Positions 1 to 7,728 of a DNA stretch of 12,015 bases are shown here, piece after piece. The stretch spans positions 12,676 through 24,690 of the forward strand of contig VRUF01000017.1 of NCBI GenBank assembly GCA_019456245.1, given 5' to 3'. This stretch comes from Planctomycetota bacterium (GTDB lineage: Bacteria > Planctomycetota > Phycisphaerae > Sedimentisphaerales > Anaerohalosphaeraceae). The position numbers were made by a program, and so were the translations under genes. The notes below the pieces were generated by a model, which was not told where the DNA came from, did no database searches, and was given only the letters and a program-made list of their open reading frames with translations. Each line of letters begins with the position of its first letter. The first letter of the stretch is position 1.

Positions 1-2
1 AT

Positions 3-3000
3 TCAACCGGTTCGATCACGTCGTCAGTTATTAGAGAGAACAAAGCTCAGTTTGGTCAGGCGGTCACCACCGAATACGGCGTGTTCGGACAGGGCGGTGG
101 TTACTACTGCCTGTCCTCTCTGGTGGACATCGACGTGTCCAGCTTTATCGAAAACGAGGCGGTCTCCTCCGGCGGCGGTATCTACCTCGGCGGAAGTGAC
201 CCGGAACTTGCCTTTAGACCTGTGCTCTCAAACAACCTCTTCGAAAGCAATCAAGCCGGATGCGACGGTGGTGCGATCTCCTCAAACTGGTACGCCGAAC
301 CGCTTATCGTAAACTGTAACATACTGAGCAATATCGTTACCGGACGGACAACTGTCGATGGAATCGGACACGGCGGAGCGGTATCGGTTAACTACAACAG
401 TCTTGTAACAGTCAAAAACTCGATTGTCAGGGACAATGTTGTAGAGTACGGGTTGGATATACCCGAGCAGTTCTACCTCGGAGACATATCCAACGGCGCT
501 GCCCTTACAGTCACACACAACAATATCTCAGACGAATCGAATTCGATCTTCGTAGAAGGCTTTGTACCCGATCCGTTCAATCCTACAAGACCGTTTAACG
601 ATAATCTCGTTTGGGACGTAAATACATTCATCGATGCAGACCCGCTCTTTGTCGAAGGTGTCTTCGGACCCTACTATCTCAGCCAGATTTCTGCTGGGCA
701 GAGTGTAAACAGCCTATGTCTCGATGCCGGTGACCCCAACCTCCCGTTCGACATCGCGCTTTATACCACCAATACTAAAAACACACCGGACGACGCACCT
801 GTCGATATCGGTATGCACTACATAATCTCGCATAAGAAATATAGTCTCAAGGTCTTCGCCGAAACCGGAGATGGTGAGTGGGAAATAGACCCCGAAAGCC
901 CTGATGGACTCTACGATGAAGGTTCGATCATTACGATAGTGGCCATTCCTGATGCCGAATACCGTGTTGCGGGATGGTCAGGTGGAACTATTAATGACAA
1001 TGTTGGCGGAACAACAAATTCTGTTGTTATGAATTCCAATAAACTAATCGGAATCCAGTTCAAAATCCCGGTTACCCTCACTGTTCCCGGTGACGCCGAT
1101 ACTCTCCATGAAGCTCTCGATATGGCTAACAATGGAGATACTATTATACTTGGCGAACCACTCGAAAGCTTTGGTCTGATTATAGATAAAGAGGTTACTA
1201 TAACAAGTACCAACCCTGATGATCCGACCATTCGGGAGATGACGGTCTTGTCATTCACTGGTGATGGACGTACCGTTTGGCATGGTGTTACATTCACCGA
1301 AAACGCAGGCCCCGGTACTGTTCTAAATGGCATAACGCTTCAGGGCGGCTCGGTTTACGCTTACGACGGCGACGTAGTAGATGGTGAAGGTCCGGGAGAA
1401 AACGGTGGCGACGGACCTTCCATAACAGGTGGTGGTATATACATCGCCCCTGGTGCCAGCCCCACGATAAAGAACTGTACCATTAGAAACTTCAGCATCC
1501 GCGCAGGTGACGGCGGTGATGGTGGTGATGGTGCGGATGGTCTCCAGGGCGGAAGAGGCGGTTGGGGCGGATGGGCAAAAGGCGGCGGGGTCTTTATCTC
1601 CACAGGCGCCAGCCCGACATTCGAGGGCTGCACAATCACCGATTGTTCCGTAACAGGTGGAAATGGCGGAAATGGCGGTGACTATGATGGTACTTCTTAC
1701 ATTACCGCAGGTTATGGTGGGCTCTGGTCAGACGCTGCTGCCTATGAGACCTCATGGCAGGCATGGAAGTACGAAGGTGACTTCAGGTACTACAGCGGAT
1801 ACGGCGGTGGTGTCTATTGCGATGTTGACAGTAAAGCAACGTTCATCGGATGTATCATAAGCGACAACGTATCAAAGGGTGGCGTAAGTGGTATCGGTGG
1901 AGATGCAGGAGGTGTTGCAAACTGGACCTTGCCGTATACCAGCTACGAGATATCAAGTTATGGTGGTGGAGTATACTGCTCCGCAGGTTCCGACGTTCAG
2001 TTTACCGATTGTATCATCACAGGAAATACCGCGACAAGCCTGACAGATAACTATGTTCTGGATAAGTCTCTCGGTTATGGTGGTGGTATAGCATTTGAAG
2101 ATACGACTTTAATTAGTGTGATAAAAACTGAAATATCGCAAAACAATGCTTCCATCGGTGGCGGCGTATACTGGGAAAATTCAGATGCCGATTTTACCGA
2201 TTGCCTGATCAATGAAAACACCGCTTACCAGGGTGCCGGTATCTATGGGGCCTATGGCATGACAACGATCAAGGGTTGCCAGATTACCAGGAACAAGGCA
2301 GGCGCTTTCGACGGAGAGTTTGAACCGCCGACAGTGATTGACCCAGGTACTCCAGAAGCCCCGGGAGAAGAAGATGTATTTAGCCCCGAAGAAATGGAGC
2401 AGCTTTTGGGAATCGCCGGAAAGGGCGGCGGTATTTACTGCTCCGGCATTATTGCCAACATCATTGACTGCCAGATAAGTCTAAACGCCGCAAGCGCCTC
2501 CGGTGGAGCTGTATACATCTCCGGTTCTTCGCTGGAACCGTCGAACATATTCAACTGTCTCATCACATACAACGAAGCTGGAAGAGACGGTGGAGGTATA
2601 TCAGTAAACTGGTATGCAGTTACGGATATCACTAACTGTACCATTGCAGACAACGTGGTTACGGACGCGGGATTCGAGTTCGGATATGGCGGTGGTGTAT
2701 ACACTTCCTATCACAGCCATATAGATATTATCGACTCGATCCTATCGGACAATATGGCTCAGATAGGAAAACAGCTCAATATCGGCACAGGATTCAAGTA
2801 CGATGTGAGACCTTCAGAAGCTACAGTCTCATACTCGGCGTTGTATGGCGGACGAGGTTTTGTTGTTGTAGATGCCAACTGTATTCTCAACTGGGTAATG
2901 GACGATCAAAATCCAAATATCGATACAAACATAGATCTAAATATTGATAATGATCCTCGCTTTGTTGATGGACCGCAGGGTACATTCTATCTTAATCAAG

Positions 3001-4490
3001 ATCAACCGCTAAGAAGTCCATGTGTAGACGCAGGAAGCCAGATCGCCCTCTCTCCGGAGAGGTTTAATTTTAATTACACCACCGATCCGGAGGCAACTGT
3101 CAGTTCCTTCGATGCAGGAATAGTAGACATTGGTTATCATTACAAACTTTCGAGTGAATACAACCCGGATAAATGTAGAGTCTGTGACTTCAACATGGAT
3201 GGTATTGTTGATTTAGTTGATCAGGCTGAATTTGCTATTCTATGGCTCGACGTTTGTGACGTCCAGGAGCTGGACTGTTTCGAAAAGGATCTTAACAGAG
3301 ATGGGGTAATAGATTTGGGTGACATGAGCATATTCCTTTCATGCTTCCTCGTGAAAAATGAAAATTCTCCCGAGCCGAATCCGGCAGAATGGGCAGAAAA
3401 CGGTGAACCCAGACCTGGTGACGAAAATCCGTTGACCACTGTCACAATGGAAGCTGAATCTGCCATTAGCGGATGGTGGGGCAGTGATGTATACTATTAC
3501 TTCGAGTGTACATACGGTAAAGATAACGGCGGAAGCGACAGCGTCGAATGGCAGGCCTCGCCGATATACACGGATTATGACCTGATCGGAAATACGTCTT
3601 ATGCATATATAGTCTACTATACAGATCCGAGCGGAACGGGCATTATTCCTCCGGATCCAAATCATCCGACTATAAGTAAGGGTTCGGTGGAGGCAGTGAC
3701 TTCGACATCTATAGACATTGGAAAACCGGTACAACCTGTAGATCCGCTTAAGGCGGAGCAGACAATTGTCGCAGACTGGGCGTATGATGTTGCACCGAGC
3801 TTTACTTATACAGGACGACCGGCTAATGCATCATTGGCGGGAGATTTATCTCCGTCGATTACAATGTCCGCGGAACCGGCGATCGACCCTGAAGACAGCG
3901 GTGTGACCTATAAGTTTAGACGTAAATCACCGGATTCTTGGGTGTATACGTCGGACTATCCAATATGGATAGACGATGGTAGTGATATTGGCGGCCTCAC
4001 AGAAGGTGTTACATATTCCTACACCGTACAATACATCGATAAATCTGGTAACCTGAATGCGGGTACCGAGTCGTCTACGGAGTCATTTATCGCAGGACTA
4101 ATAATTCTCGACAATACGGCGCCGCCAACCCCAACATGGGTTAGTCCTGAAGTAAATGCGTTCGAATGCGATGGTGCAAGGGTAGCTGTCGGGGATTGTG
4201 TATCTGGCCAGGTAGGTACATGGATCAACGAGGCTCTGGCACAGATTGATCCGCTTGACTGGCCGGTAGATGCGACACAGGCAGAGAGGGACGACGTCTA
4301 CTACCAGTTCAGGGATACTGACACCGGGTGGGAGTCACTATGGCAGACACTTCCGTTCATGCATGTTCAGGTAGATACTTGTACTGGTAGCCATACTTAT
4401 TGGGTACAGGCGAGAGATTCAGCAGGCAATGAGTCCGGTTGGTCAGTAGAAACACGCGTTCGTACCCCTAACCCTCTTGTTTGTCAATAA
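3..4490 (+). CDS. Giant secreted-type beta-helix protein with InlB-like insert, dockerin-like domain and Fn3-like tail (5' end outside window)
   Basis: The frame is open from the left edge, so the true start and any signal peptide lie outside; 1495 codons are visible, ending in TAA. The architecture is read from the translation. Bases 3 to about 830 encode the end of a right-handed parallel beta-helix, closed by the motif LCLDAGDP and a DIGMHY signature. About 834-1070 resembles an InlB-type B repeat, with a WSGG core. About 1074-3155 is a second beta-helix that opens with VPGDADTLHEALDMANNGDT and closes with SPCVDAG. Bases 3186-3350 hold two calcium-loop motifs (DFNMDGIVDL and DLNRDGVIDL) typical of type I dockerins. 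About 3441-4480 is Fn3/Ig-like. Such proteins in Planctomycetota are usually extracellular or surface proteins; whether this one binds glycan or a cohesin is not shown. No catalytic residues and no PEP-CTERM-type anchor were recognised. Its gene runs towards the chemotaxis operon and has no evident functional link to it. Confidence 0.85.
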   Translation, partial: STGSITSSVIRENKAQFGQAVTTEYGVFGQGGGYYCLSSLVDIDVSSFIENEAVSSGGGIYLGGSDPELAFRPVLSNNLFESNQAGCDGGAISSNWYAEPLIVNCNILSNIVTGRTTVDGIGHGGAVSVNYNSLVTVKNSIVRDNVVEYGLDIPEQFYLGDISNGAALTVTHNNISDESNSIFVEGFVPDPFNPTRPFNDNLVWDVNTFIDADPLFVEGVFGPYYLSQISAGQSVNSLCLDAGDPNLPFDIALYTTNTKNTPDDAPVDIGMHYIISHKKYSLKVFAETGDGEWEIDPESPDGLYDEGSIITIVAIPDAEYRVAGWSGGTINDNVGGTTNSVVMNSNKLIGIQFKIPVTLTVPGDADTLHEALDMANNGDTIILGEPLESFGLIIDKEVTITSTNPDDPTIREMTVLSFTGDGRTVWHGVTFTENAGPGTVLNGITLQGGSVYAYDGDVVDGEGPGENGGDGPSITGGGIYIAPGASPTIKNCTIRNFSIRAGDGGDGGDGADGLQGGRGGWGGWAKGGGVFISTGASPTFEGCTITDCSVTGGNGGNGGDYDGTSYITAGYGGLWSDAAAYETSWQAWKYEGDFRYYSGYGGGVYCDVDSKATFIGCIISDNVSKGGVSGIGGDAGGVANWTLPYTSYEISSYGGGVYCSAGSDVQFTDCIITGNTATSLTDNYVLDKSLGYGGGIAFEDTTLISVIKTEISQNNASIGGGVYWENSDADFTDCLINENTAYQGAGIYGAYGMTTIKGCQITRNKAGAFDGEFEPPTVIDPGTPEAPGEEDVFSPEEMEQLLGIAGKGGGIYCSGIIANIIDCQISLNAASASGGAVYISGSSLEPSNIFNCLITYNEAGRDGGGISVNWYAVTDITNCTIADNVVTDAGFEFGYGGGVYTSYHSHIDIIDSILSDNMAQIGKQLNIGTGFKYDVRPSEATVSYSALYGGRGFVVVDANCILNWVMDDQNPNIDTNIDLNIDNDPRFVDGPQGTFYLNQDQPLRSPCVDAGSQIALSPERFNFNYTTDPEATVSSFDAGIVDIGYHYKLSSEYNPDKCRVCDFNMDGIVDLVDQAEFAILWLDVCDVQELDCFEKDLNRDGVIDLGDMSIFLSCFLVKNENSPEPNPAEWAENGEPRPGDENPLTTVTMEAESAISGWWGSDVYYYFECTYGKDNGGSDSVEWQASPIYTDYDLIGNTSYAYIVYYTDPSGTGIIPPDPNHPTISKGSVEAVTSTSIDIGKPVQPVDPLKAEQTIVADWAYDVAPSFTYTGRPANASLAGDLSPSITMSAEPAIDPEDSGVTYKFRRKSPDSWVYTSDYPIWIDDGSDIGGLTEGVTYSYTVQYIDKSGNLNAGTESSTESFIAGLIILDNTAPPTPTWVSPEVNAFECDGARVAVGDCVSGQVGTWINEALAQIDPLDWPVDATQAERDDVYYQFRDTDTGWESLWQTLPFMHVQVDTCTGSHTYWVQARDSAGNESGWSVETRVRTPNPLVCQ
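1428..2760 (+). repeat. Coding repeats: beta-helix coils with Gly-rich insertions
   Basis: The translation repeats a coil of roughly 25-40 residues that starts with GGG(I/V)Y and carries a (T/S)xxxC(T/I/Q)I(T/S)xN-like turn, at least nine times, for example GGGVYCSAGSDVQFTDCIIT and GGGVYWENSDADFTDCLINE. Each coil would add one rung of a parallel beta-helix, as in Chlamydia POMP-type proteins. Two coils near 1507-1680 are followed by Gly/Asp-rich loops such as GDGGDGGDGADG and GGNGGNGGDYDG, which lengthen the turn. The repeats are diverged at the DNA level and in frame throughout, so this is protein repeat structure and not a mobile or CRISPR repeat. Confidence 0.75.
3441..4480 (+). repeat. 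Three diverged C-terminal Fn3/Ig-like modules
   Basis: Three related modules follow the dockerin-like domain, at about 3441-3650, 3858-4100 and 4122-4480. They share an opening such as VTMEAES or ITMSAEPA, a Y(Y/K)F or YYQF strand, a W, a Y(A/S)YxVxYxDxSG or YWVQARDSAGN strand, and an ending after the SGN turn. The pattern is that of a beta-sandwich module common at the C-terminus of large surface proteins. Module 3 contains an extra Cys-bearing insertion (ECDGARVAVGDCVSG). The function is not determined by sequence; adhesion or presentation of the helix is a guess. Confidence 0.55.
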
Positions 4491-4515
4491 AAGGGACAAG
4501 GGTAATAGCAAACAA

Positions 4516-4547
4516 AAAGGGCTGGAAGCAAAAACTTCCAGCCCTTT
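4516..4547. terminator. Bidirectional intrinsic terminator between converging genes
   Basis: A perfect 13-bp stem (AAAGGGCTGGAAG pairing with CTTCCAGCCCTTT) encloses a six-base loop, CAAAAA. It begins 26 bases after the stop of the beta-helix gene. On the minus strand the stem is followed by TTTTTGTT, so it also fits as a terminator for transcripts coming from cheB. On the plus strand the T run is short (TTT within the stem). Confidence 0.85.
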
Positions 4548-4847
4548 AAAATTGACAAAATCCAAAATGTCATAGTTTACGGTAGAAAGTTTTCGAATTT
4601 CATAGCAGCTAATCGATTTGCACCCCTGGCATTTGACGCACATTTGTTGCACAGAAAAATAGGAATTTTTCCGTGTTATACCCTTTAGGGTAATAAAATT
4701 CCGCGTTGAAAATCATAATGCGTTATTTGAAAAGTACTTACCCTCGCATTAACGCGCAATTTTTTAGTAGGATTGGTGTTATTTCTGCAATAATGCTCAT
4801 CACTATATATTGACAATTACAGAGGAAGAAGCCAGGGATTTTTACGT
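4548..4847. other. Intergenic stretch with no supported gene
   Basis: These 300 bases lie between the terminator and the end of cheB. They are A/T-rich with stops in all frames, and the short open frames that reach in from either side show no family resemblance. The only structure seen is the nested inverted repeat at 4662-4702 and a weak pair, AATGCG at 4717-4722 with CGCATT at 4745-4750. No tRNA, small RNA or promoter could be supported. Confidence 0.6.
4662..4702. repeat. Nested inverted repeat downstream of cheB
   Basis: Outer arms GGAATTTT (4662-4669) and AAAATTCC (4695-4702) are perfectly complementary. Inside them sits a second palindrome, ACCCTTTAGGGT (4680-4691). The inner palindrome is off-centre, leaving 10 unpaired bases on the left and 3 on the right, so a single clean hairpin would contain an internal loop. 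It could be a second, weaker terminator for the minus-strand operon or a protein binding site; the sequence does not decide. Confidence 0.45.
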
Positions 4848-5891
4848 CTATGCCAAGGATAGCATAGTTTTGGCAATGTCAGATAAGGGTACGATTTTTT
4901 CGGCGGCGTCTTTTTCTATAGCTTCCTTTGGCATTCCAAATACGACGCATGAAGCCTCGTTCTGTGCGATTGTATGTGCTCCGTTTTGCCGCATGCTTAA
5001 CAGCCCGGTTGCGCCGTCGTTTCCCATGCCGGTAAGAATAGTACCTACAGCATTTGCTCCTGCGTACTTTGCGACAGAGTTGAACATCACTTCTACGCTT
5101 GGCCGTTGCCTACAAACTGGCGGTCCGTCTTTTACCATCACATAATAGTTTGCACCCGATCGCTGGAGCAGCATGTGAAATCCACCCGGCGCGATCAGAA
5201 CCCTGCCTGGTATGACCCGGTCTCCATCGCTTGCTTCCAGGACATTGACGGCACAATCATTGTTCAAGCGTTGCGCAAAGGAAGTTGTAAATTGGGCGGG
5301 CATATGCTGTACTACCAAAGTTCCGGGTGCATTGGCAGGCATTGATGTAAGTACTTTCGAGAGCGCCTGGACTCCTCCTGTAGAAGCGCCTATAGCGAAA
5401 ATCTTGTTTGTTGTTTCAGCGATACTTAATCGTCTTGATGAAGTATTTTCATTTTGTCCGGTGTTAGCGGTTTTCTTAATTTTGGCTCTTGAGGCGATTT
5501 TTATTGCTTCGACAAGTGTTGCACATGTCTCAGCGACGCTATATGCAGCTCCTGGTTTGCTTATGACTTCAACCGCCCCTGCCATTAGGGCTTCCATAGC
5601 TACCTTGCTGCCTTTGGGTGTTAGTGAGCTAAGAATGATAACCGGCATTGGGTTATGCTTCATCAATTTTCGCAGAAATGTTATACCGTCCATTCTGGGC
5701 ATTTCTACGTCAAGAGTAATGACGTCGGGCTTAAGGGTCACAATTTTATCACGTGCTATGAAGGGGTCAGGGGCAGTTGCGATGACTTCTATTCCGCGAT
5801 ACTGATTCAACTGTTTGCTGAGTATTTTGCGAACTATAGCAGAATCGTCGACTATAAGCACTTTAATAGTTGTATTAAGTGTGGCTGGCAT
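4848..5891 (-). CDS. cheB: CheB: chemotaxis response regulator protein-glutamate methylesterase
   Basis: CheB removes methyl groups from receptor glutamates (and can deamidate glutamines), resetting receptor sensitivity when phosphorylated by CheA. The 347-residue product has the usual two-domain layout and length. The receiver spans about 9-115, with acidic pocket D15-D16, phospho-acceptor D61 (TLDVEMPRMDG), S88-S89 and K112 (SKPGA). A linker at about 137-160 leads to the methylesterase domain at about 162-347. Its catalytic triad is Ser170 in GASTGG, His196 in QHMPAQF and Asp292 in GMGNDGA, all intact. The start is ATG, 29 bases after the Hpt gene, with only a weak Shine-Dalgarno (ACAGGT). 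It is the last gene of the operon; the hairpin at 4516-4547 is a plausible end of the transcript. Confidence 0.95.
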   Translation of the reverse strand: MPATLNTTIKVLIVDDSAIVRKILSKQLNQYRGIEVIATAPDPFIARDKIVTLKPDVITLDVEMPRMDGITFLRKLMKHNPMPVIILSSLTPKGSKVAMEALMAGAVEVISKPGAAYSVAETCATLVEAIKIASRAKIKKTANTGQNENTSSRRLSIAETTNKIFAIGASTGGVQALSKVLTSMPANAPGTLVVQHMPAQFTTSFAQRLNNDCAVNVLEASDGDRVIPGRVLIAPGGFHMLLQRSGANYYVMVKDGPPVCRQRPSVEVMFNSVAKYAGANAVGTILTGMGNDGATGLLSMRQNGAHTIAQNEASCVVFGMPKEAIEKDAAEKIVPLSDIAKTMLSLA

Positions 5892-5920
5892 ATTTCTGCG
5901 TACCTGTTTAATATTATAAT

Positions 5921-6298
5921 TTATACCCGAGTTGACAGGTTATACATTGCGGTATTGACCCAATCTTTAAATCTCAGCACAACATTTGGGCGTTGTTTTT
6001 TGTTCATTTCTTCAAAGGCGAATTCGGTTTGGTGGCAAAGTTCGGACATTTCTTCAATTCCCATCATCGATGATTCGCCTTTTATCTTATGTAATCCCCG
6101 CCGAATAACGGCGGCATTTTCCTCCATGTCATTCTCCGCCTCGTATGCCAACGCAGCCTGTTCGATCTCGTCCAGCATCGAACTGGTCGACTCTATGTAA
6201 TCTTCCAGCAAATCCTGGCAATCGGCGGGCAAATTTACGTCTTGCGGATCAGGCAAGGGGTCATTATTTCTTATTCCTGAGAAACTCTTAGTTGACAC
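5921..6298 (-). CDS. Stand-alone Hpt (histidine phosphotransfer) domain protein
   Basis: This 125-residue protein is essentially one Hpt domain with a short N-terminal tail. The phospho-accepting histidine is His70 in the motif GLHKIKGESSMMG, set in an all-helical stretch from about residue 26 to 118, as expected for a four-helix bundle. Hpt proteins carry phosphoryl groups between receiver domains, or drain them. No kinase or receiver domain is attached. The start is GTG, chosen because a good Shine-Dalgarno (GGGAG) lies seven bases upstream and the next in-frame ATG falls inside the domain. It sits 37 bases after the REC-CheX gene and 29 bases before cheB, so it is clearly co-transcribed. 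Likely partners, by inference, are the receivers of REC-CheX and CheB. An orphan Hpt is not part of the classical chemotaxis gene set. Confidence 0.85.
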   Translation of the reverse strand: MSTKSFSGIRNNDPLPDPQDVNLPADCQDLLEDYIESTSSMLDEIEQAALAYEAENDMEENAAVIRRGLHKIKGESSMMGIEEMSELCHQTEFAFEEMNKKQRPNVVLRFKDWVNTAMYNLSTRV

Positions 6299-6305
6299 TG
6301 CGTGT

Positions 6306-6310
6306 CTCCC
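6306..6310 (-). promoter_or_regulatory. Ribosome binding site deciding the GTG start of the Hpt gene
   Basis: On the minus strand GGGAG lies seven bases before the GTG at 6298. It supports initiation at GTG and not at the internal ATG of codon 41. Confidence 0.65.
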
Positions 6311-6335
6311 GAAAGATCTGTCCGGTTGATATTAT

Positions 6336-7187
6336 TTAATTATCCTGCGTTACAAGTGTATTGTTTTCGACGGTTAGCTTAATGGCGATACAAAAGCCTT
6401 CAATATTTAATGTGCAGCTATTATTGTTCGATGTAAACATATCCCATTGCGTTGAGTTATCACAGCAGCTTACCTTTGGAACGGTGATGTCAAAGACATC
6501 TGCAGTTGACGATACGACCATGGGTAGAAACAATCCGCAGGTTACATTAGAGAGTTCTTTCAAAGCATCGAGAGCTGCCTGGTTACTGACATTGTCGATG
6601 GCGGCAATGTTTTCGGCAAGTGTTTTGCAAAAGTCCGTGCTGGCGATAATCTGAATAGTTCCCTTTTTCGCGCCTGTAAAATCTATTTCGGCCATTACGG
6701 TTTCGGTTGGGATGACCATGTCTTCGTCTTCCGGCGTAAGGGTCAAAAAGGCCATTGTTTCGAGTGCCTGCGTTAATGCCTGTGGCAGGAGGTTTTCTGC
6801 TTCTGTTTCCGATTTGGTCCAAAGTGTTTGTATCATCTCTTTGAACTCTTCCGGCGTAAACGGTTTGTGCAGATAATCCTTTACGCCTTCGGCCAAAAGA
6901 TCCTTGATCCGGGATGTTTTTGATTCTGTGGAAATGACAATAACCGGGATTTCTTTTGTGGCATCGCTGTTTTTCATTTGATGCACCATTTCGTCGCCAC
7001 TCATTTCCGGCATATTCAAATCTGTCAGAACTAAATCGACATCCGACTCTTCGAGTATTTTCAAAGCATTTGAGCCGTTGTCAGCGTCCAGAAATTCTCC
7101 GACGTCCAGATCAGCCATTTCGATAATGCGCCTTATTCTTTTTCGAGTTAAAGACGAATCGTCAACTATCAGTATATTCCAAGCCAT
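6336..7187 (-). CDS. Receiver domain fused to a CheX/CheC-type phosphatase domain
   Basis: This 283-residue protein joins a CheY-like receiver (about 4-124) to a CheX-like domain (about 130-278). Receiver residues are intact: D9-D10, phospho-acceptor D56 (TDLNMPEMSG), S86-T87 and K108 (HKPF). The C-terminal part carries the CheC/CheX/FliY active-site pattern (D/S)xxxExxN-x22-P exactly: D207, E211, N214 (DALKELSN) and P237. In that family E and N position a water molecule that dephosphorylates CheY-P. One chain therefore holds both a likely CheA target and the means to switch it off; whether it acts in cis or on other receivers is inference. The start is ATG with a clear AGGAG eight bases upstream (7195-7199). 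It lies 41 bases after cheD. A two-component regulator with an unrelated output is less likely given the motif fit and context. Confidence 0.85.
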   Translation of the reverse strand: MAWNILIVDDSSLTRKRIRRIIEMADLDVGEFLDADNGSNALKILEESDVDLVLTDLNMPEMSGDEMVHQMKNSDATKEIPVIVISTESKTSRIKDLLAEGVKDYLHKPFTPEEFKEMIQTLWTKSETEAENLLPQALTQALETMAFLTLTPEDEDMVIPTETVMAEIDFTGAKKGTIQIIASTDFCKTLAENIAAIDNVSNQAALDALKELSNVTCGLFLPMVVSSTADVFDITVPKVSCCDNSTQWDMFTSNNNSCTLNIEGFCIAIKLTVENNTLVTQDN

Positions 7188-7194
7188 GGTATAA

Positions 7195-7199
7195 CTCCT
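7195..7199 (-). promoter_or_regulatory. Ribosome binding site of the REC-CheX gene
   Basis: AGGAG on the minus strand, seven bases before the ATG at 7187. It is the strongest Shine-Dalgarno in the operon; cheA, cheR and cheB have only weak purine-rich signals. Confidence 0.65.
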
Positions 7200-7228
7200 G
7201 TAAAATCAATCAGCCTTAAATTATTCTT

Positions 7229-7714
7229 TTATAAGCTCTTTTCGAGGCCATTAGACCGTACTGTGACGGCGCCACTGGCAATATTCATGTACATATTACG
7301 AGGTGAAGAACCGCCGACATCCTCGGCATCAATAAACATTCCATGTTTCCATAGTATTTTTCTTATAGCCAGGTAATTACGCTTGCCAATGTCAAAGCCT
7401 TTCGGGCCTATGTCCATTGCCGCTCCGCCTGCTATCTTTACTTTCATTCTTTTTTTGCTTACACCCATTGACACTAGTTTTTCGATCAATAATTTCATTC
7501 CGGCATCGGCAAACATAAACGGTTTCTCTTTTGCTCGCTCCGGATCCAATTTTGAGTCCGGCAGTTGATAATGAAGCATTCCGCCGGTATGGATGGAAGC
7601 GTCGTAAAGGCACACCGCTATGCAGGAACCCAGTGAATGAGTTGTCAGGACATCGGCGGGGTCATTGGAGACTTTCGCGTCCGATACTTGTATTATTGTT
7701 CTTGTCTTTAACAT
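7229..7714 (-). CDS. cheD: CheD: chemoreceptor glutamine deamidase
   Basis: CheD converts specific receptor glutamines to glutamates, preparing them for methylation by CheR. At 161 residues the length is normal. The cysteine-hydrolase active site is intact: Thr25 and Cys31 in THSLGSCIAV and His48 in GGMLHYQLP, matching the Thr-Cys-His set of the Thermotoga enzyme. Other family signatures are KIAGGA (with the following Met), IGKRN and EDVGG. The start is ATG with AAGG seven bases upstream; it begins 14 bases after the cheR stop. In Bacillus and Thermotoga, CheD is controlled by binding CheC; no separate cheC is seen here, but the next gene encodes a related CheX-type domain. Confidence 0.95.
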   Translation of the reverse strand: MLKTRTIIQVSDAKVSNDPADVLTTHSLGSCIAVCLYDASIHTGGMLHYQLPDSKLDPERAKEKPFMFADAGMKLLIEKLVSMGVSKKRMKVKIAGGAAMDIGPKGFDIGKRNYLAIRKILWKHGMFIDAEDVGGSSPRNMYMNIASGAVTVRSNGLEKSL

Positions 7715-7728
7715 GCCTAAACCTTAAA

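Noticed and set aside
1428..2760. Regularly spaced Gly-codon repeats that could suggest a CRISPR-like or tandem DNA array
   Set aside because: The repeats are diverged at base level, stay in one reading frame and encode beta-helix coils.
4443..4652. Minus-strand open frame of 69 codons spanning the terminator
   Set aside because: It would read through the strong hairpin and into the antisense of the beta-helix gene; no family resemblance.
5212..5805. Long plus-strand open frame opposite cheB (197 codons)
   Set aside because: It is antisense to an intact cheB with all catalytic residues and shows no family resemblance.
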